From a beta proteobacterium CB (GTDB lineage: Bacteria; Pseudomonadota; Gammaproteobacteria; Burkholderiales; Burkholderiaceae): 64,000 bases of DNA. Made by a program: the position numbers and the translations under genes. Under the pieces are notes generated by a model that was given only the letters and a program-made list of their open reading frames with translations, did not search any database and was not told where the DNA came from. Positions 51,227 through 60,169 of the stretch are shown piece by piece. The DNA lies in the NCBI GenBank assembly GCA_000342265.1, contig CP004348.1:62001-126000 (forward strand). Direction: 5' to 3'. Each line of letters opens with the position of its first letter. Position 1 is the first letter of the stretch.

Positions 51227-51302
51227 GCCCCTTTAGCTCATCTGGTAGAGCAACTGATTTGTAATCAGTAGGTGGTCTGTTCGAGTCGGACAAGGGGCAC
51301 CA
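51227..51302 (+). tRNA. tRNA-Thr(UGU)
   Basis: A 76-base cloverleaf with the CCA end encoded. The acceptor stem GCCCCTT pairs with AAGGGGC (51292-51298), the D arm contains AGCTCATCTGGTAGAGC, the anticodon stem ACTGA/TCAGT encloses the loop TTTGTAA with anticodon TGT, and the T arm includes GTTCGAGTC. The anticodon reads ACA threonine codons. It stands between sspB and an AT-rich accessory block. Confidence 0.97.
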
Positions 51303-51334
51303 TACTCACTTAGCAGTTGACATCTTCAGAGCCT

Positions 51335-51364
51335 GCATTTTTTAGGTGTCTGAAAAATGCTTTT
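51335..51364 (+). terminator. Probable terminator after tRNA-Thr
   Basis: GCATTTTT (51335-51342) pairs with AAAAATGC (51353-51360) over a 10-base loop and is followed by TTTT. The stem is AT-rich, so its strength is moderate. It separates the tRNA from the glycosyltransferase block. Confidence 0.5.
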
Positions 51365-51382
51365 AGTATCCATAAGAGGCAT

Positions 51383-52864
51383 ATGAGAAATCAAGTTAAC
51401 TTTCTTCTTGCCCAAGCCACGCAATTTCTTCAGAATAACAACCTTGTTAGTGCGGACTTACTTCTCAGGCAGGTTCTTAAAGCGAGTACCAATAATTCAG
51501 AGGCGTTGAGGTTGCAAGCCATCATTTTGATGCAACAAGGTGACCCTGAAGGCGCTTTATTGCAGATCGAAAGAGCAATTCTTGCTGATAAAAAAAATGG
51601 TAATGCACATAGTAATAAGGGCAATATTCAACTGAGTTTAAATAAGCCTTTAGACGCAATCAAATCCTATAAAGTGGCAATATCCCTTGCGCCTAGAAAT
51701 TCTGAAGCTCACAATAATTTAGGCAATGCTTATCAAGAAATATCTGAGTACGAAGAGGCGGTTAAATGTTATCTCAGAGCACTAACTATTACGCCCAATA
51801 ACTATGAGTTTTTATGTAATTTAGGTAATGTATATTGGAAGTTGGGATTTTTAGATCAGGCAAGGGCGCATTATGAGAGTGCTATAGCTATATCGCCAAG
51901 TCATTATGAGTCTATCTACAACTTGGCCCATTTAGATTTAACGGATTTTGATTTCGAGAGAGGGTGGATGCGTTATGAGTCTCGTTGGCTTACACGTGGT
52001 GATGATAGATCAACCCCGCTTTTAACTACAAGACCTATTTGGGATGGCGGTAAACGAGATGGTAGTTTATTTATTTGGGCAGAGCAGGGAGTGGGCGATC
52101 AAATACTGTATGCATCTATGTTTCATGAATTAGAGGCATATCCACAAAAAATAATAATTTCAGTAGATAAGAAGCTAATCCCAGTTTTTAAGAGATCATT
52201 TCCAAGTTTTGACATTATCGATAGAGATTCAAATATTTTAGAAGAAGCCTACGATGAGCACCTGCCAATGGGCAGTTTAGGTTATTTCTTTAGATCTAAA
52301 TTAGAGGATTTCAATCAAAAGATTCCTTATCTTAATGCTAGCAAAGACATGGGTGAAAGTTATGTTGCCAAAAACCGGTTGGGTACAAATCTCTTATGCG
52401 GAATTTCGTGGAAAAGTGGCCGCGCAAAACTTGGGGTTAAAAAAAGTCTTCCATTAATTAAGCTGGCACCGATCATTTGTATTGATAAGATAAGATTTAT
52501 TAACCTCCAGTATGGAAGCGTTGATGAAGAAATTTCATCCATACAAGATGATCTTGGTATCGCTATAGAAAATTTGTCAAAAATTGATTTGTTTGACGAT
52601 ATTGAGAGTGCATTAAGTTACATTAGTTTATGTGACATTGTTGTCACTACAAGCAATGTTACGGCACATTTAGCGGGCGCTCTCGGTAAGGAAACCTTGC
52701 TTCTTGCTCCCCTCGGCCATGGTAAGTTTTGGTATTGGAGTGATCTCAATGGTAAAAGCTTATGGTACCCAACAGTAAAGATATTCAAACAAGAGCGGCC
52801 AGGGGATTGGTTGAAGCCAATTGAGGCGATCAAAATATATTTGGAGAGTAGAGTTGGAATCTAG
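51383..52864 (+). CDS. TPR-repeat protein with C-terminal glycosyltransferase-like domain
   Basis: I start at ATG 51383, behind agaggc; 493 residues. The N-terminal half has TPR repeats (ALLQIERAILADKKNGNAHSNKGN, SYKVAISLAPRNSEAHNNLGNAYQ, CYLRALTITPNNYEFLCNLGNVYW, HYESAIAISPSHYESIYNLA). The C-terminal half has WAEQGVGDQILYASMF, the motif that in many TPR-glycosyltransferases (GT9/GT41-like) begins the donor domain, and VTTSNVTAHLAGALGKETLLLAPLGHG near the end. It probably glycosylates a protein or glycan; the target is unknown. First gene of an AT-rich four-gene block. Confidence 0.75.
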   Translation: MRNQVNFLLAQATQFLQNNNLVSADLLLRQVLKASTNNSEALRLQAIILMQQGDPEGALLQIERAILADKKNGNAHSNKGNIQLSLNKPLDAIKSYKVAISLAPRNSEAHNNLGNAYQEISEYEEAVKCYLRALTITPNNYEFLCNLGNVYWKLGFLDQARAHYESAIAISPSHYESIYNLAHLDLTDFDFERGWMRYESRWLTRGDDRSTPLLTTRPIWDGGKRDGSLFIWAEQGVGDQILYASMFHELEAYPQKIIISVDKKLIPVFKRSFPSFDIIDRDSNILEEAYDEHLPMGSLGYFFRSKLEDFNQKIPYLNASKDMGESYVAKNRLGTNLLCGISWKSGRAKLGVKKSLPLIKLAPIICIDKIRFINLQYGSVDEEISSIQDDLGIAIENLSKIDLFDDIESALSYISLCDIVVTTSNVTAHLAGALGKETLLLAPLGHGKFWYWSDLNGKSLWYPTVKIFKQERPGDWLKPIEAIKIYLESRVGI

Positions 52865-53531
52865 AATTTCGATTGTAGTTGGCTTTGATCAGCGAGAGGC
52901 GATTGCCTATCATGTTTTTTGTCAGAGCGTGATAGATAGCTCTTCAAATCCAGTTCAATTTTTGCCGCTTGCCGAAAATACACTAAGCAGCTACAAGGAA
53001 GTCCATACGGATGGAAGTAATAAATTCATTTACTCTCGATTCTTAACCCCATTTCTAATGAATTTTTCGGGCTGGGCAATTTTTGCGGATGGCGATATGG
53101 TTTGCCAGGCCGATATTTCTGAGTTATGGGCTTTGCGAGATGAATCAAAAGCTGTTCAGGTCGTAAAGCATGACTATCAAACAAAAGCCAGCAAAAAATA
53201 TCTTGGCAATAGGAACGAAAACTACCCAAGAAAAAATTGGTCTAGTGTGATTTTATGGAATTGCAGCCATCCAGCTAATTTACTACTTACTCCCGATTTT
53301 ATTCATAGCCAGCCCGGCTCTTATCTTCATAGGTTCTCATGGCTTGGGGACGATCTAATTGGAGAGCTTCCTGCAGAGTGGAATTGGCTGGCAATTGAGT
53401 ATCCAGAAAATCCTAATGCGAAATTGATTCACTATACATTGGGTACTCCATGTTTTTTTGACTATGCTAATGAATCAATGTCTGAGAATTGGCATGCTGT
53501 TTATAAAAAAACTAACGAAGGATTTTGCTAA
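52854..53531 (+). CDS. Probable GT-A-type glycosyltransferase
   Basis: I place the start at TTG 52854, preceded by ggagag, overlapping the upstream gene by 11 bases and giving 225 residues (MESRISIVVGFDQREAIAYHVF). The protein has an ADGDM motif in the position of a DxD metal site, preceded by YSRFLTPFLMNFSGWAIF, and an HYTLGTPCF motif near the C-terminus that resembles family GT8-like enzymes. It lacks membrane helices. It could add a sugar in the same pathway as the neighbouring genes. Acceptor unknown. Confidence 0.65.
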   Translation: MESRISIVVGFDQREAIAYHVFCQSVIDSSSNPVQFLPLAENTLSSYKEVHTDGSNKFIYSRFLTPFLMNFSGWAIFADGDMVCQADISELWALRDESKAVQVVKHDYQTKASKKYLGNRNENYPRKNWSSVILWNCSHPANLLLTPDFIHSQPGSYLHRFSWLGDDLIGELPAEWNWLAIEYPENPNAKLIHYTLGTPCFFDYANESMSENWHAVYKKTNEGFC

Positions 53532-53571
53532 CTCCTCTTAGGGGCTACGTGATATATAAAAGGATTTTCAA

Positions 53572-54372
53572 ATGTTGATGGTAACCTCATTTAATCAAAG
53601 TCTATATAACTCTTACGGCAAAAGAATGACGGAGGAGTTTTCACAGAAATCTGATGGATCCGTTAAGCTGGCAGTGATCTTTGAGGGTGAAGTGCTTCCT
53701 AGGTCAATGCCCTTGAAAAATGTCGAATACATTATCTTTAATAATGAGGCGCACCAAGGGTTCTTGAAAAAATTTGGAAATTTATTTGAGGCAAGGGGGT
53801 TTAGGGTTAACTTCCTTGAAAATAATCAGATTCAAATTTACTATGACTATAAGTTTGATGCGGTAAGGTTTTCATTTAAGGTATTTTCTTTGCTTCAGGC
53901 AATAGATGTATTAAAGCCAAAAGATTTTTTTGCCTGGTTGGATGCAGATATTAGATGTATTAAATCCTTCAGCTCATCTGAGCTAAGCAAGTTTTTCCCA
54001 GGTGAGGGTGAGTTAATGAGCTATCTAGGTCGAAACTTTCCGCAAATTGACCCTTATTCCGAATGCGGATTTTTAGGATTCAATAATAATCATCCTCTCA
54101 CCGCTAATTTTTTATCTCGAGTTGCGCAGGTGTATTCGAGTGGTGAAATTTTTAGTCATCACCAGTGGCATGATTCGTGGATATGGGATCAAGTGCGTAT
54201 AGAGTTTGAAAATAAAGGAGTTAAATTTAAAAGTATTTCAGGGGCTGCATACGAGACTCATCACCCTTTTATCAACTGTGAGTTGGGTAAGTTTTTTGAT
54301 CACCTAAAGGGCCCCCAAAGAAAAGAGATTGGGCAATCTTTTCCAGAAGACTACAAGCTAAGTTCTAGGTAA
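53572..54372 (+). CDS. Probable glycosyltransferase with DxD motif
   Basis: A 266-residue protein of no named family that I can recall. The stretch FFAWLDADIRCIKSF has a DxD motif in the right context for a GT-A fold, followed by a central YSECGFLGFNNNHPL and HHQWHDSWIWDQVR, which resembles acceptor-side motifs of glycosyltransferase-like proteins. No signal peptide or membrane helix. Its stop overlaps the next start by one base (TAATG), so both are coupled. Assigned by motif and context only. Confidence 0.55.
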   Translation: MLMVTSFNQSLYNSYGKRMTEEFSQKSDGSVKLAVIFEGEVLPRSMPLKNVEYIIFNNEAHQGFLKKFGNLFEARGFRVNFLENNQIQIYYDYKFDAVRFSFKVFSLLQAIDVLKPKDFFAWLDADIRCIKSFSSSELSKFFPGEGELMSYLGRNFPQIDPYSECGFLGFNNNHPLTANFLSRVAQVYSSGEIFSHHQWHDSWIWDQVRIEFENKGVKFKSISGAAYETHHPFINCELGKFFDHLKGPQRKEIGQSFPEDYKLSSR

Positions 54373-55160
54373 TGGGAAGGGCGCTCGTTGCATATGGTTG
54401 CGGAAGCCCCGTTAGACTTCCTATCGTTGAATCATTGGCGCTTGGCGCTGGGGCTAATAAATTTATCCCTTTCGCAAATCCAAGCTATCAAGGTGGTGAC
54501 TCTATTGTTTGGGGACTCATACGGGGCGCTCCAAAAATAATGTTTGATACAGTCCAAAATGGATGTGATTATTTTCAAATTGATAATGCATACTTTGGAA
54601 GAAATATTTATTACAGAGTCACATTAAATGCATTGCAATTATCTTGGATTCCAAGCTCGGTAGTCAGTGATCGATATAAGTTAATATTGAACCAGTTTGG
54701 GAAAACAATTTTGCCATGGAAGCAAAAAAGAAATGGGCCAATTGTAATTTGCCCATCGAGCGATCATCTTCATCATTTCATGGGCGGCACTCTTGAATCA
54801 TGGGTTAGCTCGGTTATTGCCGAGATAAAAAAATACACAGATAGACCAATCACTGTTCGTTATAAAGAGTTAATGCCAAAGGATGATATAGATGCAGAAA
54901 TTCATGAAGCTTGGTGTGTTGTTACCCACGTCTCTGCTGCAGCGCTTGATGCTCTAAGGCTGGGGATTCCGGTAATTGTTACAGGAGAGTGCGCAGCCAG
55001 CCCTTTGTCAACACCAATTCAAGAAATTGAGAGACCATTTTTAAGTAATGGGCGGGAGGAACTTTTTTCGCTACTAGCATGCGGACAATTCACTCCAGAG
55101 GAAATGATTAAAGATAATGTTCTTGAAGCAGTGCGACTTTTATCTGAATTACGACCATAA
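54372..55160 (+). CDS. Unfamiliar protein of the glycosyltransferase block
   Basis: I do not recognise this 262-residue protein. It has a Rossmann-like beginning (MGRALVAYGCGSPVRLPIVESLALGAG, with a bend at GCGSP), a middle section with IVICPSSDHLHHFMGG, and a C-terminal VVTHVSAAALDALRLGIPVIVTGECAASPLS. The last stretch has the pattern of the donor-binding half of GT-B enzymes and capsule-type transferases (serine-alanine turn, then glycine-isoleucine-proline). It starts at the stop of the previous gene. Codon use is AT-rich like the rest of the block. Confidence 0.6.
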   Translation: MGRALVAYGCGSPVRLPIVESLALGAGANKFIPFANPSYQGGDSIVWGLIRGAPKIMFDTVQNGCDYFQIDNAYFGRNIYYRVTLNALQLSWIPSSVVSDRYKLILNQFGKTILPWKQKRNGPIVICPSSDHLHHFMGGTLESWVSSVIAEIKKYTDRPITVRYKELMPKDDIDAEIHEAWCVVTHVSAAALDALRLGIPVIVTGECAASPLSTPIQEIERPFLSNGREELFSLLACGQFTPEEMIKDNVLEAVRLLSELRP

Positions 55161-55182
55161 TTATTGGGTAGTATTATTCTAG

Positions 55183-56499
55183 CTAGTCCAAATCATTCAT
55201 ATTTGTTTCGGGCAAATAAATCATTGCTACTAACGCCCCAAGTGCAAGAAAGATGGTCGGATACCAAAGCCCTACAACACTGCTTTCCCAGTATTGATTG
55301 AGCCAAGTCACGATCAGTGGAAGAAGTCCGCCAATCCATCCTGCCGCTAAGTTGTGTGGGAGGGTGGCTGCACTATTTCTGGTTTTAGCTGGGAATAATT
55401 CTGCAAGAAGGGCTGTTTGTGGGCCCACCACTAGTGCAAGAATTGCTGACAGACCAATTAAGACTAGGCTTATCAATAGTGTGGATTCACCATTACTTTG
55501 TAAGAAATGAAATGCCGGCAGTATTAGTGTGGCTCCCAGAATGAGTCCGCTTACAACAACAGGCTTTCTGCCAATCTTGTCTGAGAGCCATCCTGCAAAT
55601 ACTGTGAGAGGTAGTAGGGCAACCGTTGCATAAACGCTTAGCTGATCAACAAGTTGTGGTGCAAGCTTTACGGTGGTCTTTAGAAAGATTGAGGTGTAGA
55701 CCTGCACGCAGAAAAAAAGTACTGCGCCGCCAGCGGAGATGCAGAAGAACAGTAGAAACATTCTCTTTCTGGTTTCAGGGTCTTTGAGGTTGTCTCGTAA
55801 CGGGCTCTTTGATTGAGATTCTGATTTGCTGAGTTGCAAATAGATGGGTGTTTCCTCTAAAGCCATTCGCGCTTTGAATGCGACTAATAACAAAATGAGA
55901 GAAATCCAAAATGGCACACGCCAACCCCAAGAGAGAAATTCTTCTGGAGTGAGGTAGCTTTGTAGTAGCGCAATCTGAAGGGTTGATACCAAGATTCCAA
56001 GCGGCCCCATTAATTGCAAGAAGCTCGTCTTAAAGCCACGGTTAGCATCTCCAGCATGCTCAGTGAGGTAGACAGCGCTGCCACCAATCTCACCACCTGC
56101 AGAGAGGCCCTGCAGGAGTCTCAGGCCCACCAAAAGAATGGGCGCCCATATTCCAACCTGAGCATAGGTCGGCAAAAAACCAACGCAGACCGTTGCGACA
56201 CCCATCAGGGTAATGGTGATCATGAAAACAGGCCTTCTCCCAATGCGGTCACCAATGCTGCCAAATATGGCCGCACCAATGGGCCTTACCACCATACCCA
56301 CACCAAAAGTTGCTAGGCTGGCTAATAAAGCTGTACTGGGATCACTAGAGGGAAAGAAGAGAGGGCCAAATACAACCGCAAGAGTTGCAAAAGTCAAAAA
56401 GTCATACCACTCTAGAAATGTTCCAAAGCAGGCTGCAATGGCAACTTTTCTATAGGAATGCGACGAGGTTTTTGATTCTGATTCGGGGGTAGCAGTCAA
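55183..56499 (-). CDS. MFS transporter, metabolite:H+ symporter (MHS) family
   Basis: A 438-residue permease with 12 hydrophobic segments. The MHS hallmarks are present: GTFLEWYDF in helix 1, GSIGDRIGRRP in the first loop, and LRLLQGLSAGGEIGGSAVYLTEHA in helix 4-5. Family members import proline/betaine, citrate, alpha-ketoglutarate or shikimate; the substrate cannot be told from sequence. The start is TTG at 56499, because no in-frame ATG occurs before helix 3. It lies 14 bases after rmuC on the same strand. Confidence 0.88.
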   Translation of the reverse strand: MTATPESESKTSSHSYRKVAIAACFGTFLEWYDFLTFATLAVVFGPLFFPSSDPSTALLASLATFGVGMVVRPIGAAIFGSIGDRIGRRPVFMITITLMGVATVCVGFLPTYAQVGIWAPILLVGLRLLQGLSAGGEIGGSAVYLTEHAGDANRGFKTSFLQLMGPLGILVSTLQIALLQSYLTPEEFLSWGWRVPFWISLILLLVAFKARMALEETPIYLQLSKSESQSKSPLRDNLKDPETRKRMFLLFFCISAGGAVLFFCVQVYTSIFLKTTVKLAPQLVDQLSVYATVALLPLTVFAGWLSDKIGRKPVVVSGLILGATLILPAFHFLQSNGESTLLISLVLIGLSAILALVVGPQTALLAELFPAKTRNSAATLPHNLAAGWIGGLLPLIVTWLNQYWESSVVGLWYPTIFLALGALVAMIYLPETNMNDLD

Positions 56500-56513
56500 T
56501 TTTTATTCTGCGT

Positions 56514-57788
56514 TTATTCTGTGTCTGTTGAAGATTCAATCAGGGGTGCAGAGATATTCTTACTGGGCTTAACGCCAAGCTCGCGCACCTTCTCAGCAGT
56601 GCGAATGAGATTACCCTTACCAGATTTGAGCTTATTAAAGGCGTCGTGATAGCTTGTTTGCGCTTGATCTAAGCGCTGACCTAGTTTTTCAAGATCATCT
56701 ACAAAGCCAACAAACTTGTCGTAGAGCGTGCCACATTGTTTTGCAATTTCTAAGGCATTACGGTTTTGGTGATCCTGACGCCATAGGTGAGCAACGGTAC
56801 GTAGTGTAGCCATCAAGGTGCTGGGGCATACGAGTACGATATTCTTCGCCAATGCTTCTTGGTAAAGGTTGGGCGCAGTCTTAAGAGCCAACAGAAAAGC
56901 TGGCTCAATAGGTACAAACATTAATACAAAGTCTACCGAGCCAATGCCATACAAAGAGCTGTAGTTCTTGCTCGAGAGCCCTTGAATATGTTGACGCAGT
57001 GATTGGATGTGTGCAGCCAACTCTTGTTCTGAGACTATCGGATCGGTTGCTTCAGCATGGCGGGAATATGCCGTGATGGAAACCTTGCTATCAACCACGA
57101 GACTTCTGCCTTCTGGTAACTTAACCACAACGTCAGGCTGAAGACGTGAGCCATCAGTCTGAGTGTGACTATCTTGGACCAGGTATTCCTCGCCTTTGCG
57201 AAGACCTGAAGACTCGAGGATAGACTCTAGAACTAACTCTCCCCAATTGCCCTGTACTTTCGAATCTCCCTTGAGCGCTTGGGTCAGCGAACGTGTTTCA
57301 TCTGACATCCGCAAATTCAGATTAGCTAGACGTTCTATCTCGCTCTTGAGGGCAAAACGTTCGCGTGCTTCATTGCCGTAAGAAGTATTCACCTGCTCTT
57401 TGAATTCAGACAACTTCGTTTGAAGTGGTTTCAGCAGAGCATCTAGATTGGCAACATTCTGTTCGGTGAAGCGCTTCGATTTATCTTCCAGAATTTCATT
57501 GGCTAGATTTTTGAACTGATTGGTTAGCACCTCTTTAGCTTCATTGAGGGATTCAATTCTCCCTAAGCCTTGCTTGCGCTCAGAATCTAACTCCGACTCG
57601 AGACGAATCGCATTTTGTATGGCTTGGTCTCTTTCAGTGCGTAAGCTGATAGTGAGGGTAGCTTCAGCCTGCGCTTGTTGTTCGCTACGCTGAAGTGCTG
57701 ATCGTAGATTGAGCGCATAAACCAAAAGGCCTGCGCATAAACCGAATGGCAGGCCAAAAAGGAGAAGAGAACTTAAATCAAAAGTCAC
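56514..57788 (-). CDS. rmuC: DNA recombination protein RmuC
   Basis: RmuC limits inversions at short inverted repeats and is thought to contain a nuclease-like fold. The 424-residue protein has an N-terminal membrane anchor (about 7-27), a long coiled coil (about 30-165) and the RmuC domain with GNWGELVLESILESSGLRKG, QPDVVVKLPEGRSLVVDSKVS and FVPIEPAFLLAL. It precedes the MFS gene and follows grxD, all on the minus strand. Confidence 0.93.
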   Translation of the reverse strand: MTFDLSSLLLFGLPFGLCAGLLVYALNLRSALQRSEQQAQAEATLTISLRTERDQAIQNAIRLESELDSERKQGLGRIESLNEAKEVLTNQFKNLANEILEDKSKRFTEQNVANLDALLKPLQTKLSEFKEQVNTSYGNEARERFALKSEIERLANLNLRMSDETRSLTQALKGDSKVQGNWGELVLESILESSGLRKGEEYLVQDSHTQTDGSRLQPDVVVKLPEGRSLVVDSKVSITAYSRHAEATDPIVSEQELAAHIQSLRQHIQGLSSKNYSSLYGIGSVDFVLMFVPIEPAFLLALKTAPNLYQEALAKNIVLVCPSTLMATLRTVAHLWRQDHQNRNALEIAKQCGTLYDKFVGFVDDLEKLGQRLDQAQTSYHDAFNKLKSGKGNLIRTAEKVRELGVKPSKNISAPLIESSTDTE

Positions 57789-57816
57789 AAATGCAGTCTA
57801 TGCAATCTATTGAATC

Positions 57817-58125
57817 TTAGCCTTGAACTAACTTTTGCAATTCACCGCTTTGAAACATCTCAGTCATGATGTCAGAGCCACCAATGAATTCACCATTGAT
57901 GTAGAGCTGTGGAATAGTTGGCCAGTTAGCAAATTCTTTAATGCCCTGACGAATTTCTGCATCTTCCAATACATTCACTGTATGCAGTTTCTCTACGCCA
58001 CAAGTGCGCAAAATATTGACTGCATTTCCAGAGAAGCCACATTGTGGAAATTGGGCATTGCCTTTCATAAACAATACAACAGGATGGCTGCTAACGATTT
58101 CTTGAATTCTTGCTTGGGTATCCAT
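57817..58125 (-). CDS. grxD: Monothiol glutaredoxin, CGFS type
   Basis: GrxD (Grx4) carries and delivers 2Fe-2S clusters, often together with BolA-type proteins. The 102-residue product has the active site CGFS with Cys29 ([11 protein letters not shown]), the [17 protein letters not shown] motif and the WPT region for glutathione binding. A strong ggaagaaaatt site precedes the ATG. IbaG, encoded at 33077, is a potential partner. The gene follows prmC by 105 bases. Confidence 0.95.
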   Translation of the reverse strand: MDTQARIQEIVSSHPVVLFMKGNAQFPQCGFSGNAVNILRTCGVEKLHTVNVLEDAEIRQGIKEFANWPTIPQLYINGEFIGGSDIMTEMFQSGELQKLVQG

Positions 58126-58230
58126 AATTTTCTTCCTGAATTGATGCTGTAAGACGATCTTGATTTGTAAATAACAATGGAACTAATTTTAAGGCTATCT
58201 GCAGAAAAGGGTTAATTCCCTTTGATGGTT

Positions 58231-59079
58231 TTAGAGTCTTTTTCGTCCAGAAGCGGCGCGGCAGTGGCCCGCTAAATCGAGGTGAACCTGTATATCTATG
58301 AAACCTGACTCTTTCATTAGTCCCACCACCGCTTCAGATTGATCAAAGCCATGCTCAAGGGCAATCAAGCCACCAGCTTTCAGGTATTGATCTGCACCGG
58401 AAATAATGATCTCTAAGCAGCTTAGCCCGCTAGCGTAATCCGTCAGGGCGGATTCAGGCTCAAACCGGAGATCACCTTGAGTTAGATGGGGGTCTTGATT
58501 AGCTATATAGGGCGGATTGCTGACAATTACCTCAAATTGGTCTGGTTTGACTAGTGCGCCATACCAGCTACCTTGTAAGAACTGGACCCGATCTGTCAGA
58601 TTGAGAAGTGCAGCATTTTGCCTAGCAATCGCCAGGGCCTCAGCCGATCGATCTGTTGCAAGCAGTGATGCCAGAGGCGTGGCACTGGCGATAGAGAGTG
58701 CAATAGCACCAGAGCCGGTACCCAGATCCAAGACCTTACTAGGTTTATTGAGTTTGGTGATTTCAGCAAGGGCAATCTCTACGAGGAGCTCAGTTTCTGG
58801 GCGAGGGATAAGGACCCCGGGCCCTACCCGTAACTCAATATTGTGAAAGCCTTTCTTGCCTAAGATATAGGCGATGGGCTCACCATTCACTCTTCTCGAA
58901 ACTAGACTTTCCCATTCCTGAAAAGCTTGCTCATCCAAGCTCATATCATCGCGGGATAGCAAGGCGGAGCGTGGGAGTTGGTAGTGTTTTTCAAGTAGGT
59001 GGGCAAGCAATATCCGCGCTTCATTGGCTGGCAATGTGCAGTTGCTAATTAATTCGCGTAAAGACTGGCTGAAACTCAT
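58231..59079 (-). CDS. prmC: Peptide chain release factor N5-glutamine methyltransferase
   Basis: PrmC methylates the glutamine of the GGQ motif in release factors. I start at ATG 59079 (MSFSQSLRELISNC), giving 282 residues; the frame also offers a TTG at 59112 inside prfA, which I reject because the extra residues are not PrmC-like. The catalytic NPPY is present (VIVSNPPYIANQ), with the SAM motif VLDLGTGSGAIALS and the N-terminal helical domain. It begins 10 bases after prfA, so enzyme and substrate are cotranscribed. Confidence 0.95.
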   Translation of the reverse strand: MSFSQSLRELISNCTLPANEARILLAHLLEKHYQLPRSALLSRDDMSLDEQAFQEWESLVSRRVNGEPIAYILGKKGFHNIELRVGPGVLIPRPETELLVEIALAEITKLNKPSKVLDLGTGSGAIALSIASATPLASLLATDRSAEALAIARQNAALLNLTDRVQFLQGSWYGALVKPDQFEVIVSNPPYIANQDPHLTQGDLRFEPESALTDYASGLSCLEIIISGADQYLKAGGLIALEHGFDQSEAVVGLMKESGFIDIQVHLDLAGHCRAASGRKRL

Positions 59080-59089
59080 CCTACTGGTA

Positions 59090-60169
59090 TTAACTGTCGC
59101 CAAGCGCTGCAAGCAGCTCTGCTTGATGCTCGGACGCTAGAGCATTACAGAGATCATCGAGATCGCCATCCATCATGGCATCAATCTTATAGAGCGTTAG
59201 ATTAATACGATGATCAGTAATACGACCCTGCGGAAAGTTGTAAGTACGAATACGGTCACTGCGATCACCAGAGCCAATTAAAGACTTTCTGGTTTGGGCT
59301 TCGAGCTGATGCTTCTCACGTTCACGCGCATCCATGATGCGTGAAACGAGAACTTTCATTGCTTGCTCGCGGTTGCGGTGTTGGCTACGATCATCCTGAC
59401 ACTCAACTACTGTGCCCGTAGGTAGGTGCGTAATTCGAACTGCAGAGTCTGTTTTATTGATGTGCTGACCACCAGCACCTGAAGCTCTAAAAGTATCAAT
59501 GCGTAGTTCAGCGGGATTAATCTTAACTGCTTCTAACTCATCTGCCTCAGGCATCACGGCCACTGTGCAGGCTGATGTATGTATACGACCCTGAGTTTCT
59601 GTTTGGGGTACGCGTTGCACGCGGTGACCACCTGATTCAAATTTTAGGCGCGAGTAGACGGATTGACCTACTAATCGCAGAACAACTTCCTTATACCCAC
59701 CAAGATCAGATTCGGCAGCATTCACAACTTCTACTCTCCAGCCTTGGCGCTCAGCAAAGCGCGTATACATCCTGAGTAAGTCACCAGCAAAGAGCGCGCT
59801 CTCATCACCGCCCGTACCCGCACGAATTTCTAAGAAGACATTGCGCTCGTCGTTCACATCTTTAGGTAATAGTAGTTTTTGAAGTACGCCCTCTAACTCC
59901 TCCATAGTTGCTTGAGCTTGCTTTTGTTCTTCATCGGCAAAGTCCTTCATCTCAGGATCTTTGCGCATCTCTTCTGCAGCTTGCGCATCAGCCTCAGCTT
60001 GTTTATATAAGCCAAATTGCTCAACCACCATCGCAATATCAGAATGCTCACGCGTGAGCTTCCGATAGTTATCCATGTCCTTCGTGGACTCTTCGGTAGT
60101 TAATAGGGAATTGAGTTCGGCTAAGCGCGTGTCTAGGTGGTCTAGCTTAGCCCGCATGCTGGGCTTCAT
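59090..60169 (-). CDS. prfA: Peptide chain release factor 1
   Basis: RF1 ends translation at UAA and UAG codons. The 359-residue product has the GGQ catalytic motif at 233-235 ([13 protein letters not shown]) and the codon-recognition tripeptide PQT (188-190, in [14 protein letters not shown]) in place of the PAT of E. coli. It directly abuts hemA: hemA ends in TAG and the prfA ATG follows at once. Order hemA-prfA-prmC is conserved. Confidence 0.97.
   Translation of the reverse strand: MKPSMRAKLDHLDTRLAELNSLLTTEESTKDMDNYRKLTREHSDIAMVVEQFGLYKQAEADAQAAEEMRKDPEMKDFADEEQKQAQATMEELEGVLQKLLLPKDVNDERNVFLEIRAGTGGDESALFAGDLLRMYTRFAERQGWRVEVVNAAESDLGGYKEVVLRLVGQSVYSRLKFESGGHRVQRVPQTETQGRIHTSACTVAVMPEADELEAVKINPAELRIDTFRASGAGGQHINKTDSAVRITHLPTGTVVECQDDRSQHRNREQAMKVLVSRIMDAREREKHQLEAQTRKSLIGSGDRSDRIRTYNFPQGRITDHRINLTLYKIDAMMDGDLDDLCNALASEHQAELLAALGDS

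Noticed and set aside
51227..55182. tRNA-Thr as a used attachment site with a duplicated 3' end
   Set aside because: I found no second copy of the tRNA 3' end near 55 kb and no integrase gene, so a classical integrative element is not supported.
59080..59112. prmC start at TTG 59112
   Set aside because: It overlaps prfA and adds residues not found in PrmC; ATG 59079 matches the family N-terminus.
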